Part shown: positions 1-10,746 of the stretch, piece after piece
Numbering within the stretch: the first letter of the stretch is position 1
Layout: the number at the start of each line of letters is the position of its first letter
DNA from: Trichopria drosophilae
Lineage: Eukaryota > Arthropoda > Insecta > Hymenoptera > Diapriidae
Length of the DNA: 64,000 nucleotides
NCBI GenBank assembly: GCA_030407085.1
Contig: CM059582.1
Location: 54,573,001 to 54,637,000, forward strand
Direction: 5' to 3'
The notes under the pieces: model-generated
Databases searched by the model: none
What the model saw: only the letters and a program-made list of their open reading frames with translations
What the model was told of the DNA's origin: nothing
Program-made: the position numbers and the translations under genes

Positions 1-50
1 GTAAAAAATGCTATCAAATTTCTCTCAGTGTGTTGTTAGTATTATATTAC

Positions 51-272
51 CTTCCACATAATTGGGCTGTGGGGCAGTTTCAAACGAAAGAATGCTGCTA
101 GCATTGTCGAGGATCGTTTCAACAGTTACTTGCTTTTTTGCAAGGGCTCTCCAGTGCGCTCGAATATTTGTCATTTTTGCCTCATACGATCCACGGAAAC
201 GTTGCGGCCTTGCATTCTGCTCCAGTTTGTCAAGTTTCAGTGACGCGTCACGAAAAACTTGGACAAAAGTCT
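51..272 (-). CDS. MULE gene exon 5: C-terminal helical segment
   Basis: The acceptor TTGCATAG ends at 273 and the donor GTAATA starts at 50. The G left over from exon 4 plus the AG that opens this exon gives a Glu codon. The frame then stays open for the whole exon: TETFVQVFRDASLKLDKL, then RGSYEAKMTNIRAHWRAL. The alternative acceptor two bases later would shift into a frame with an early stop. The sequence is charged and helical, as in MULE C-termini after the catalytic Glu. The assignment rests on phase and character, not on a recognised motif, because 4.1 kb of repeats separates it from exon 4. Confidence 0.55.
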
Positions 273-3200
273 CTATGCAAAGAAAAGAAAAAATTAGTAA
301 ACATTATATGAAGTTAGACCTACAAGTATTATATGAAACATTGCGGTGTTTACCAATATAAATTAACAACATTAAATGTAATTATTATCCGTATTACGAA
401 GGAGAATGCCCACGGCATAAGGCAAAAAAATCCCGAAGGCGCCAGCTATGAAACATATATGGAATGAAAGAGGACGAAATAGTGAAGATTTAAAAAAATT
501 GAAGGATCTCCGACGAAGGGATGTTTGAAAAAATTACCCCTGAATATTCATGTCTAACCAGGAATATAACTGTTTTTACTTAAAACGCATAAATACACGG
601 AAAGATGTTTGGGCGCGCTACTCACCTAAATGTGGGACCAAACACAGTCGAAAAGTAGTTAGGTAAAGAACATTTTTAAAAAATGAATAGTATAAAAAAG
701 ATTCTTCAGCGTTGATGTTGATTCGTTTCATAATTTTAGAAAGCATATGCAATGTTTTTAGACTAGGAAATAGTTTCAAGAGTTTAAAAATCATAAACAT
801 TAATGATGAAGGTTAAGAAATTGTATTTGTAAATTTGATAAACTTTTTAAACAATATTGAAGGCTACAAATATCCCCTGGACAGTCGTAATGATGTATCG
901 AAACAAGATCAACAGTAAAGAATCTTTTTTTGTACTTTTAATCGAATTTTCTTAATCTAATTACATTTAAGCGAATCAACTGATGATCCGAAAGATGAAT
1001 TAAATAAAGAAACATGTTACTAATGCGTTTTAAGTGAAAACAGGTGTTCCTGATCAGACACCAACATTCAGGGGTTATTGTTTCAAACTTCCCTTTAGCG
1101 AAAACCCTTCATACGTAATGCCTTCGGGAATTTTTTCCATACACTGTGGACATTGTTCTTTGAATTCGATGATATGACTTTGAACAATTTGCTACCCCTA
1201 CAATTACATAAATTATAGGTACGTGTGATTTTCGTTAGGGTGAACGATCCTGTTTTATGAGTAAAGGGTTATTGTTATATTCTTTTCTGAAAAGAAGAAA
1301 ACTTGAAATTGTAAATTTTCAAAACTTCGACCCCACCACTGATCATCCGCATCAATAAATGTAACACTATTTTTATATTCTGATTAATTTTTTTATTGAA
1401 CCACGAATGCATCGATCCTTAAATCGAACCAGACCTGAGGTTACTCAGAGAGGAAAAAAGGTGTTAATGGGACCATGAAAAAAATGGTAGAAAGGATTTT
1501 AACATATGACAAAAGTAGAATTAATAACATTCGCACTGTTAGCGAATGTATACCCCAATTCCTCTGACCTCTAAGCACACATTGACATCGTTAACAGCGT
1601 GAATAAGAGGTTATAGTTGACATTTGAGACTATATATGAATGATTTAAGCACGCAGAAGTACACTCTAAATTTCTTAAAGTGAAAGTTGAGCCACTTTCT
1701 GATAAACGTGACTTTTTCACTATTTTTAAAGTGGAAATTTCACTTTACTAATAATGGATGGAAATCTGCCACACTAATAAAGTGAAATTTTCACTTTAAA
1801 ATAGTGAAAAAATCACCTTTAGCAGAGAGTGGCTCAATTTTCACTTTAAGAAATTTAGAGTGTAGTAAGTAGAACAATTTCATTGTCATATTTATTATGG
1901 AAGTAGTTAAATTAAGTAGTTTTTGTCATAGCGAGTTTTACTATTGGGCCATTCCACACAAAAGCGCGCAGCCAGTTTTGTTTTAAATTTTCAAATTCAT
2001 TTGAACTTATAGAAATATTACTCGTACAAAAAATGATTTATATGTATTTTTCTGAAAAAATCTCAACTTTCCGAAAAAAAAGAAGTAAATAAGATATATC
2101 AATTCCTTCTAGTCGAAACCCTATTTTTCATTAAAAAATGACCCGTAATTCGGCCTGCCCAAGTTTTTATTTTTTTGCTTTGAAACCTGAGGATTTTATA
2201 GTAAACAGTAAACACCCTACATTTGCAGCCTGGGTTCTCAATGCGAGCATGCCAAATTAATTATTTTATTAAAAAATAAGATGAGATTTATTGCTTATTG
2301 CGTGGACCTATGTTATTTCGTAATATAAAAAATAATTTTGAATGATCGTATTGAGAGCACATCCTGTAAATGTAGGATGTTTACTATAAGAACCTCACAT
2401 TTCTGTAAAAAAAATAAAATCAACAAAAAAGTTTGGGCAGGCCGAATTACGAGTAATTTTTTAATGAGAAAAGGGTTTTCGACTAGAAGGAGTTAATATT
2501 TCGTAATTATTTTTTTCTCGGAAAGTTGATAGTTTTTCATAATAAAAACATATAATTCACTTTTTTGTACGAGTGTTATTTCTATAAGTAAAAAAGAATT
2601 GAAAAATTTCAAGAAAAACTGGCTGTGCGGTTTTCTGTGGAAAGCCCCTATTATAAAATGGTTCCATCAACTATTCGCTTTCTCTTTGTGCAGCCAAGAT
2701 ACATATTCTAAACAATAATAAAGAACGTGTGCCAACGTGGAATCCCAATATATCCACTAAGATTTAAGAAAAGTCAGGATTAGGGGAACGTGGGGCAAAT
2801 TGAGATACCTACAGGAAAAGTAATGAATCCGAATGATACTGCATTAAAAACGGCATGGAAAAATATGAAAACTCTAATTCGGTTCATAAACTAACGTATT
2901 CAACTGGGTATTTAAATAAAAATATTTGTTTTATAATGCGAATGTAATTTTAACGAAAAAGTATTACTTTGAGAGATCTGAAAATCACGGGGCAAAGTGG
3001 GATGTGTCGTTTAAATCACTTATGGAAAGGTTGTAGATTGGAATATACTGGAAAAATTGGAATAGATTGGAAAATACTTTAAAATTTATACTGGGTCAAC
3101 TCATGTGTCAATAAACAATGTAAATAAAACAAGTGTTGGCGTGGTGCCTCGCTCGCTTCGCTCGCTGAGAAACTTCGACCCAGTGGAGAGTCGGCTATTC

Positions 3201-6200
3201 CTTAAGACTCGTTTGTTTACTAAGAGCTTTCAGTTATATTATAAAATTATATTGATATTTGGGGGTCCAATCATATTTAGGTCCAAGTGGCTTCGATAGA
3301 TGTGTTACAACAATATAGTGTTTCTTATATGTATGAAAATTGAAAATGAGCATTTTCAAAACTTCGACCCCGACAACAAGCCAGCCGAAGTATTAATAAA
3401 TAAAAGTTGCAAAATACTTACTTCATGCACTTGTATTCTAATAGACTATTCGATGCATATTACATGTTTACTGTGTTTTACTAATTACTGTCTGTATTAT
3501 TATGATATTATATATACAATATAAATACATATAATTCGTCAAAGATATCTTGAAAGTGTCGAAAAGATCTATGACGGATATCTTATAGATATCTATAAGA
3601 CATCTTTTAGATATATCGAAATAGTTATTTTCGTATCAAGGGCGTAAAAGAACTTTGCGCCCGTAGGTGGTCACCGCGCCCGAGGGGCTGGCAAAGACTA
3701 CCCCTGGGGGGTAGGAGGTCGAAACGTCGAAATTTGATGAAAAACAATAGGGTAATTTTTTTGCCGCGATGACCAAATTCAATACTTTTTCAGACAATAG
3801 TCATGAACATTTTAAACCAGTTTTTATGGCATTATCGTTGACTTTAGGAAGAAAATGCATACAGCCTTTTTTGTAGAGAATTTCATGCTCTATCTTTTTT
3901 GTTTGAAACATTTTTTAATAAAATTTGTATTTTTCAAAATAAATGCAAAAAAACTACAAAGAAACTTAATTGGGGCTAATTTTGTTTAGTAATGGACGGG
4001 TGGATCTGCCCCAAAATCTAATCAGAGCTAAGTTATGCCCAGACGCGTATTTAAAAAAAAATGTATGTCAATACGCTTATCCGTTCGCGAGTTATCGCGA
4101 GACAAAAAAACGGGACGTACGGATGTACGGACGTACGTACGTACAAGATAACGGACATAAATTTTTTTATTGTTGATTTGGGTTCCTTAGGGTCTGAAAC
4201 GTCGACATTTGATGAAAAACTATATGGTAATTTTTTTGACCGAAGTGACCAAATTCAACACTTCGTCCAGACTTAGTCTGGGTAGAAGTAATTATAGGAA
4301 TTACTCTTATAAAACGAAACGGTCAAATCCCACTTTGCCCGGTATCCTCTTTTGCCCCCCTATTATGATTAAAATCCCTACATTCTTACCTGTCACTTGG
4401 CGACAATTGGGTTGCGAGCCTCTCTCCGCCAGCAATTGCTGTACATATCGGTTGAAGGCTTCGGAGAAATTACTGGTCCTGTATTTACAGGGATAAATAC
4501 TAATTTCCTCCGGATGTATCAGCCACTGGCTTTGGAAGTATGTCATAAATGGCTCGAACATATCGTATACGTGATGTCGGTACATCAGGGCCACTATGTA
4601 CCGGTAGCCATTTATAATTTCGTCGTGCGGTAGTAAGGCCAGCGCGTACATTTTTCTCACTATTTCCACACGCCAGTAGGCACGACTTTCGTCGGGGCAC
4701 GGCTGGGAAAAGAGTAATTTCTTCGCCTGTTTTCTAACCGCCTGTTAAATAGCATCAATACAACATGTTTACATTCACTAAAATACTTAATTACTACAAA
4801 GCAGTACTTTTGGACATCCAAACACAGTGAGCTGCAACATTGCTTATGGTTAGCTGATTAACATTACATTATACTGTAAGAAATTTGTATGTAAAAATTC
4901 AGTTACTGTAAGTGAAGTTTTACGCAGTTACGGTTACTAAAAATTCTGATAATATTTCGTAATTTTCAGTGACGGCTTTCCGTTACAATATAGTAATTTG
5001 AAGAAATTTTTCGTAATGTTAAGGAGGTATAGACCGAAATACGTTTATTTTCAACATGTTTCAGTGATGACCCTACCAAAAGATAGGAACCGAGAATGTC
5101 AAACCTCAGGAACGTTTTAATGTGACGTTATTTTTGAAAGTTGCTAAATTTAGGGTTCAAAATATTTATCTCTCAAAAATATCGCAGACCTCGAACATAT
5201 CTGCAGGATATATCGGTTTGTGCTACCGTGTGCCAAATTAGTACAAGAGGGAGAGTAGGTCTAATCTTTGAACATCTCTAATCATCCATATTTTAGTTTA
5301 TTCTATCCATCATTCCAGCTCACTGTGCAAACGAGAAGGATGAAATATTGTACGAAACCAAGTAATCTTTCTCTTTAAAAAACCAATTATAATAATCTTT
5401 ATCTAAGCTCTTTAGCATAGCAACAGCAATTATGCATATGCCTGAAGATATTGTACTCACCCTAGCAAAGTGTGCATAACATCCCAGTACCTGGACACCT
5501 GGGACTACTGCTCGAAAAGCATTCCGCATCGCTTTTTCGAAATCGCACATCACTGATATGCCAGTAGTCCCATAAGTGCCCAGTTTTGGCGCAATGTTGC
5601 TGAGCACGTGCCTCATAACCGCAGTGTATACTTCTTCGCTTTTGCCGGTTGTTACCACGATGCATAGTGGTATTGCCTGCAATACAACAGGTGATATTTA
5701 TTGTACCTACTATGACCTACGAATAAAAGCTATCATTTAAAGGAAGCAACTACTAACCGTTTTGTATTTACACATAGCAAGCACAATAAATGCCTGATAG
5801 GCGCCGGGAATCGTTTTAACCACACTAAATGTTCCATCGGCAGATATGAAGTCGTCAAATTCTGCTTTAGGCATGAAAGCCCTCCTTACGACTTCCGTAT
5901 CTGTGAAGATGACGGCCTTTTGACCACCACCTTCCACCGATGACACACTCAAGTGGCCAAATTTATGCTCCAGCGCTTCCGTGTCTTCTGCAACCTGTGT
6001 GCAATATTGGTCGAAAGAAACGGGGAGAGGTGGACGGCTTCTGAGCACTTGCTCCTGCATTCTTTTCAGCAGCGTCTCCTGGTTGCTCATAGCCGCTACT
6101 GTTGGAAACCTGGAGAAGAAATGGAAGCTCCGTTTTAGCTCGGCGTGAGCTACATTATAATAACGCTAATAACGAAAACAATATGGCGTTCGAAATGCCG

Positions 6201-7544
6201 CATTGAAACTAAAGTTTACAATCGCTGAGCAAAAAAGGTATGAATATTACCATTTGCGGTAAAAATATTAATATACATTAGTATTTCAAAAAATATCAAT
6301 ACTTTCTTGTGCTTTGTCATATGAGAGATAACGTAGGGGTCGAATTTAACAGCGTGTCATAATAAACCCGTCTTCCCCTATTTATAGTGTACCATATTAA
6401 ATGTTCATTAAATGCAAGAAACGTGTTTATTAAATTTAATAAACATGCATAAATAACTGCTTCATTTACGTGTTCATGAAATTTCATTAGGCTGATCCAA
6501 TAACATCTTAATTTTTTGCCGCTATCATGGATCCGCCATTTTCAATTTCCAAAATTTGAGTTCATATTCGTAATCAGCGAGCTCAAAAACTCCTGTATAC
6601 CAATTTTCAGTTGTAATATCCCGAGACCTCCAGAATTATCGGAATATTTCCCGATAGCTTTGTTGCAAACGAGTGAATATGGCAGATTAATGTTGAAGGT
6701 CGAGGGGTATTCGGCGGATTATTTTTTGTGACTGGATTTCGGACTGGTTACTAGAAACAAACGAATAGTGAGTGTGCAATTCTCGAGTGCAACTTCCAGG
6801 AGTTGCAGTGCAATTTCCAGTATAATTTTAAACAAATTACCATCGAACCCCTTGAATATCGCGCTGATTGGCTGAAATCCAGTCGCGAAAAATAATCATA
6901 AAAACCGGTTTATTCAAAAAATGTGTACCGAAAACGGTCCCGTTCTTCCAGTATTCTGATATACAGCGGACTAGTGCGCAGTAGTTACGGTCCGTACGAG
7001 GTCACACCGACATTTGATGCATACAAAAAATTGACCATTGAAGGCAATATTTTTTTCGCTTCGTCGTGTTAAATTTTTTTCTCATACAGTAAAAGTTATA
7101 AACATTCTTTTAAGCCATTACTGAATCCCTTATCTTGTTTCAGTCAAAAGATATGTCTCCTCAAACATTGCCAAAAAAGACGTTTTTTCGAACTTTAACA
7201 CTATATTTGTTTACTTAGTGGGGAAGGAGGGGGAGAGGGGTGTTCTATCAAAAGGTATCGTCATACGTACTGTGGTGCGATTTCATTGTACACTTGTTAC
7301 ATATGATGGCCCCTAAATCTCCCCGCTTCATACAGCCGACTCCGGAATTCGGTCATTTCCTCTTCGTACTCTCTTGGAGAGTGGCCGTGTGCCTTTTTTC
7401 TCTAAAAATGCCACCTTCAATTTCGTATTTTCCGGAGTCGTAATTGTACGTTAGGGCGTGTCCTGTGAGGTGTGCACTCCCCTTGCAGTTCGGCAACGTG
7501 CACCGAATACGTCTAATTGGATTGGAAAAAATAAATGGAACCAT
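51..7544 (-). CDS. Five-exon MULE (Mutator-like) transposase gene with FLYWCH finger, 3' end beyond window
   Basis: I assembled this gene from five minus-strand open segments: 7544-7301, 6109-5758, 5676-5461, 4741-4390 and 272-51. Every junction has a GT donor and AG acceptor, and codon phase is kept at each of the four introns (1191, 81, 719 and 4117 bp). From exon 2 to exon 5 about 380 codons run without a stop or frameshift. Seen motifs are a FLYWCH-like C-x4-C ... H-x-H finger, then SADGTF (first catalytic D), CDFEKA (second D), CYAHFAR (the CxxH of MULEs) and SEAFNR (third acidic residue). MULE proteins bind their terminal repeats and cut and paste DNA. The last donor at 50/49 means coding continues to the left of the window. 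Oddities: a one-base frame disruption in exon 1 at an A6 run, and a long intron full of other elements. It could be a decaying autonomous element, or a transposase-derived host gene. Confidence 0.72.
395..1163. mobile_element. Palindromic foldback element in MULE intron 4
   Basis: Diverged inverted arms. GCCCACGGCATAAGG and AAAATCCCGAAGGC near 405-440 pair with GCCTTCGGGAATTTTTTCC near 1120-1140. The CCTGAATATTCATGTCT region near 540 pairs with the ACATTCAGGGG region near 1065. About 0.75 kb in all, with no coding sequence I can defend. A non-autonomous inverted-repeat element is the simplest reading. Confidence 0.55.
1164..1658. other. Intronic AT-rich sequence, nothing recognised
   Basis: It holds a short phrase (TTTTCAAAACTTCGACCCC, near 1316) also found in the repeat at 3.1 kb, so an old fragment of that family may lie here. 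No other structure seen. Confidence 0.3.
1659..1863. mobile_element. 205-bp MITE, near-perfect palindrome, TA-flanked
   Basis: The ends CACTCTAAATTTCTTAAAGTG and their reverse complement bound the unit, with TA on both sides. The interior repeats AAGTGAAA/TTTCACTT in both arms around a short loop. The TA duplication and length suggest a mariner/Tc1-type miniature element, but there is no internal gene to prove the superfamily. Confidence 0.7.
1943..2653. mobile_element. 710-bp foldback element
   Basis: The left tip region (GGGCCATTCCACACAAAAGC, CGCAGCCAG) pairs with the right tip (CTGGCTGTGCGG, TTTTCTGTGGAAAG). Further in, TCGGCCTGCCCAAG pairs with TTGGGCAGGCCGA. Most of the length is arm, with a short AT-rich centre. 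Non-autonomous, with no ORF of note. Confidence 0.65.
2784..4364. mobile_element. Element with GGGGCAAA-type termini, split by a nested repeat
   Basis: The left end TAGGGGAACGTGGGGCAAA matches the right end in reverse (TAGGGGGGCAAAAGAGG, then GGGCAAAGTGGGAT). TA lies outside each end. The halves are 2784-3114 and 4292-4364; the 1.15 kb repeat at 3115-4291 sits between them and looks like a later insertion. A related end occurs near 6365-6380 (CTTCCCCTATT). Confidence 0.45.
3115..4291 (+). repeat. 1.15-kb interspersed repeat, copy 1
   Basis: Colinear with 34352-35492 from AGTGTTGGCGTGGTGCC through to CAGACTTAGTCTGGGT, differing by scattered substitutions and small gaps. It begins near a GC-rich hairpin (CTCGCTCGCTTCGCTCGCT). 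It contains ACCGCGCCCGAGGGGCTGG and a CGTACGTACG stretch, and ends in a short CCAGAC/GTCTGG hairpin. No stable ORF is shared by the copies, so it reads as a non-autonomous element. Confidence 0.7.
4390..4741 (-). CDS. MULE gene exon 4: helical region and third acidic residue
   Basis: The acceptor TTTAACAG precedes the segment AVRKQAKKLLFSQPCPDESR. The exon continues through YALALLPHDEIINGY to the motif RTSNFSEAFNRYVQQLL, whose Glu is the likely third catalytic residue (compare the N-x-x-E-x-x-H/N pattern of MULEs). The donor GTAAGA is at 4389. The exon ends one base into a codon, which is what exon 5 requires. Confidence 0.7.
4742..5460 (-). other. MULE gene intron 3
   Basis: AT-rich, without a coding frame. 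It lies between the donor at 5460 and the acceptor at 4742. No repeat structure recognised. Confidence 0.5.
5461..5676 (-). CDS. MULE gene exon 3: second catalytic Asp and CxxH
   Basis: This is exactly 72 codons. The acceptor TATTGCAG lies ahead and the donor GTGAGT follows. Seen motifs are AIPLCIVVTTGKSEEVY, then ISVMCDFEKAMRNAF (second acidic residue) and VQVLGCYAHFAR, the C-x-x-H signature shared by MULE, hAT and related transposases. The intron before it is only 81 bp. Confidence 0.72.
5758..6109 (-). CDS. MULE gene exon 2: start of catalytic domain
   Basis: The acceptor TTCTCCAG precedes 6109 and the donor GTTAGT follows 5758. The first base completes a codon from exon 1. Then FPTVAAMSNQETLL leads into a helical region and the motif FDDFISADGTFSVVK, where the D of ADGTF fits the first catalytic acid of MULE transposases. 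It closes with AFIVLAMCKYKT in phase 0. An in-frame ATG at 6090 could serve as a start if exon 1 is not used. Confidence 0.7.
6110..7300 (-). other. MULE gene intron 1, with a 120-bp-module relic
   Basis: Near 6525-6620 the sequence ATCATGGATCCGCCATTTTC followed by TCGTAATCAGCGA is a diverged copy of the 120 bp module described at 16.4 and 20.3 kb. The rest is unassigned. Confidence 0.45.
7301..7544 (-). CDS. MULE gene exon 1: FLYWCH-like zinc finger, frame broken at an A6 run
   Basis: The segment reads RCTLPNCKGSAHLTG and onward in one frame to the A6 run (plus-strand T6 at 7394-7399). It then makes sense only in another frame, which gives AHGHSPREYEEEMTEF and ends at donor GTAACA (7300). 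The pair C-x4-C plus H-x-H is the FLYWCH pattern, a DNA-binding finger often found ahead of MULE catalytic domains. A one-base length change in the homopolymer explains the break: real decay or an assembly error. A pyrimidine-rich stretch followed by AG lies just before RCTL, so this exon may itself start at an acceptor, with an earlier exon upstream. The end phase (two bases) fits the one-base start of exon 2. Confidence 0.55.
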
Positions 7545-7805
7545 AATTATTTTATTTACAATTATTGTACAGTAAGTATTACATGATTTACAAAATAACA
7601 GTGTAACGGGACTAGGGCCGCAGTAAGAAATAACTCATAAATGTTAAAAAAAGAGTTTATTAATTAGCTATATTCACTTACAATTTGTCTCTTAACCTAC
7701 GTACTTCTCCAATGGGCACTATGGGTTATCACTCACTCTTATCTCACGTGCACAACACTAACTATAATATTCTGGGGCCGCGTTACGCAGGACGCGTCGC
7801 CCCCA

Positions 7806-7806
<1 letters not shown>

Positions 7807-7873
<67 letters not shown>
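7807..7873. repeat. (TC)n microsatellite
   Basis: About 33 consecutive TC/CT dinucleotides followed by TTTGTAACGG. Any reading frame through it is spurious. Confidence 0.97.
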
Positions 7874-7876
<3 letters not shown>

Positions 7877-8164
7877 TAACGGTCCGTTACAACAGCACAA
7901 AAGTGTTTTCAATTTTTCAATACAAATTTCCGACTGGTTGTATCTTTAAAAATTCTGAGAAAATGTATGAAAAAGCATACATTTAATGTAAAACTATTTT
8001 GATATATAAATTGACATGGACATTTTAGTTTTCACAAGTGAAATCGGCATTTTAATTTTAACGCAAAAAAATAAGTCCCCACATTGCACGTAAACCTATG
8101 CATAGGTTTTACATGTAAAACAGAGGTCATCTTTCTTTTACATTCAATCGCTTATATATTTGTT

Positions 8165-9206
8165 GTATATTATCGAATCACAACATTCTTTTTTTCATTT
8201 TAAAGGTAATTGGAAAAAATTATCACATTAGAGATATATTTCTCGTAATTATTAAAAAAAGACTCGGAAAGCGTTTGCTCAAAAGGCACTTTTCCTATGT
8301 GATGGCCGTTTTTTTAATATAATTCAGGTTTTTTTTTTTATGAAAATGAGATGCAACCTTTTCATTCGTTATAGGGTGAATATGCCAATGATTGGACGGC
8401 TACACAATGAATAGGCGATTAGCATATATCAGTATTTCTTTTAATATACAGTGTACAAAGTCTATGAAATGCGTGTTTTTATTTTCTTTGAACATTCAAA
8501 ACAATGTTTAACGCATTTCATACAGCATATTCGGGAGGCTGCACCGGCTGCACCGTTTTTGCACCGCTTTTGCACCGTTTCTGTGCTATGTCCCGAGACT
8601 CCCGAACCTCCGTCCCGGGAGAGTGTCAAAACATCTACCGCAAGAGTGTGAGTTGTTGAAATCCCGAACACGTGCACTGAAAAAGTGCAGAAATGGTGCA
8701 GCCGCTCCAATATGCCAACAGACTACTTGCACCGTATTTTCAAAAGAAATAGCGATATGTGCTAATCGTCCATCTATTGGTAGCCGTCTATTTATTGGCA
8801 TATTACACCTATATGCACAAATCTAAGAAACCTTTAAATTTTTAACTTTAGTAATCAGTGCGACCACCCATGCATTTTTCTTTGGAGGCGTCAACTTCAA
8901 GCCGCACTTCATAAGGTCAACCATTTAAAATCGACTAAACACATTTTTTGTATACTTTTGGATGCTCCTTAACATATATAAAATGACCGAAAAGATTGCA
9001 TGTCATTTACATAAACAAAAACCTGAATTATGCTAAAAGAACGTCGTACTTCACATAGGAAAAGTGCCTTAAATTTCGAGCAAATGTTGCCGCGTTTTTT
9101 GAAATAATTGCGAGAAATGTACCTCTAATTTAATAATTTCTCCTTAAATAACTTTGAATTACCATTGAAATGAAAAAAAAATTGTTATGATTCGGTAATA
9201 TTCGGC
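8165..9206. mobile_element. 1.04-kb inverted-repeat element with GCACCG-rich centre
   Basis: The arms pair along most of their length: AAGGCACTTTTCCTATGTG (8285-8304) with CACATAGGAAAAGTGCCTT (9053-9071), and ATATGCCAATGATTGGACGG (8381-8400) with the sequence near 8770-8800. The centre (8530-8720) is GC-richer and carries several GCACCGTTTTTGCACCG-like repeats. No protein recognised. Confidence 0.65.
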
Positions 9207-9723
9207 TTCAAGCATGTCTGCCAAAACCAAATGTATAGAGCGATTGGTACACAATTCGAGGTTAAAAAACCATTCTTACAAAAATCGTATCTGATTCCGT
9301 TTTATCCCATAAGTTAGATTTAGGTATAGTTTGAAGTTTTTTGTCAGATTCATAATCTGCGACCCTGAAAACTTCCGAGTATCCAGTTTTATCTCGATCA
9401 AACAATTTTTCACACTCCTGTCCGCCATCTTGGATCCGCCATTTTCATTTTTGAAAATCAGAGGTCAGATTCGTATTCAGCGACCCCAAAATCCCCCGGA
9501 CAAAGAATGTTTGCTTTTTTCCATGTGAAATATTGCGTGCTTCAAAGGGTTAAAACTCGTTATTCGCTGATTTTATATTGACAAAATTGATTTCCACGTT
9601 TCTCAAAAACGGGATCAGATACGATATATGTAGGAATGGTTTTTTAACCTCGAATAATGTACCAATCGCTCTGTACATTTGGTTTTGGTTGACATTTTTG
9701 TTTATCCCAGACATGCTTGAAGC
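9203..9723. mobile_element. 0.52-kb inverted-repeat element abutting the previous one
   Basis: GGCTTCAAGCATGTCTG and CCAAATGTATAGAGCGATTG on the left pair with CAATCGCTCTGTACATTTGG and CAGACATGCTTGAAGC on the right. Between the arms is a partial 120 bp module (CCGCCATCTTGGATCCGCC near 9423). It shares its left edge with the neighbouring element, which may mean insertion next to it or a common parent. Confidence 0.6.
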
Positions 9724-9861
9724 TCAGTGTGATAAACGATTGAATCTAAAAGAAATATAGCCCTGTGTTCAATAGATTTACATGCAAATCGGGGAACTTA
9801 TTTGTTTATAATTAAAATCGATTTCCTTGTAAAACGCTCGTGTTAATTTCGATATCAATAG

Positions 9862-9954
9862 TTTAACCCTCCTGCGCACTAGGACGAATATATTCGTTCA
9901 AACTACATTGTTTACATAGGGCAAAAAAATAACTGACGCTCAGGAGGGTTAAAA
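9862..9954. mobile_element. 93-bp hairpin MITE with TTAACCCTCCTG ends
   Basis: TTTAACCCTCCTGCGCAC at the left faces GCTCAGGAGGGTTAAAA at the right. A related end (CACGGAGGGTTAAAC) occurs near 13302. Very short, non-coding. Confidence 0.55.
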
Positions 9955-10032
9955 ATGAATGTATGCTTATTCACAAAATTTTTTACAATTTTTAAAGATA
10001 TCCAAACAGCATAAAATTTGGAGTGAAACATT

Positions 10033-10240
10033 AAATAGTAGTTTTCGATACAAGGGTGCAAAGTTCGACTTTACGCACCGCATTTTAACATGGGATTAGA
10101 TAGAACCGGTGCGTAAAGTCGAATTGTTTATACCCGAGTATCGAACACTGTTTTTTTTTATAGTATGCGTAAAATTCGTGCGCCCTTTTCAGGTGCGTAT
10201 AGTCGAATTTTACGCATGCTATGAAAAAAAACACTTTTGT
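10033..10240. repeat. Two adjacent short inverted repeats
   Basis: The first (10042-10143) pairs CGATACAAGGGTGC/CTTTACGCACCG with CGGTGCGTAAAG/CCCGAGTATCG. The second (about 10150-10236) pairs ATAGTATGCGTAAAATTCG with CGAATTTTACGCATGCTAT. They share the word GCGTAAA, so they may be parts of one foldback unit. Confidence 0.5.
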
Positions 10241-10746
10241 GCTGTTACTTGTAACTTTATTTAAAAATTAATGTTTATATGCGAAAGAGCGGGAAAAAAC
10301 TACGAAAATGATTATGTGAAATATTTTTTTAATACTTTATTTTTATGTTTAAATAATTAAAATAAAACCCAAATTCTCATTTCAAGAAATCTAAAATACG
10401 CTAAAAAATTTCACCGGGTCGGAATAGAATTTTTTTAAATAGTCAAAATGCTATATTTACACCTTCGAACAAGTTCTTGTAGATAAAATCAAAAGTTAAA
10501 AAATGCTACTACATTTTTCTAAATTAATTTCAAAATTAAAAAAAAATAAGGGTGAACATAATAACACATTTTCAAAATAATTACTGATGAAAAAATTCTA
10601 TTTTTTCGAAAAAAAATTGTTTATATTAGTCGAAAGAAAATTTAACACTTATTATTCTAGCACCACTGAATAATTTTTACAAATTTGTTAAAATTGTATT
10701 TCACAGAGTTGATGTGGTAAGTGTACCCTCCCCTTAAGTGCCCTCG

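Noticed and set aside
62..361. 99-codon plus-strand ORF
   Set aside because: Antisense shadow of MULE exon 5; the minus frame has splice sites in phase and protein-like composition, the plus frame does not.
7685..7879. ORF ending in a long Ser-Leu repeat
   Set aside because: Translation of the (TC)n microsatellite.
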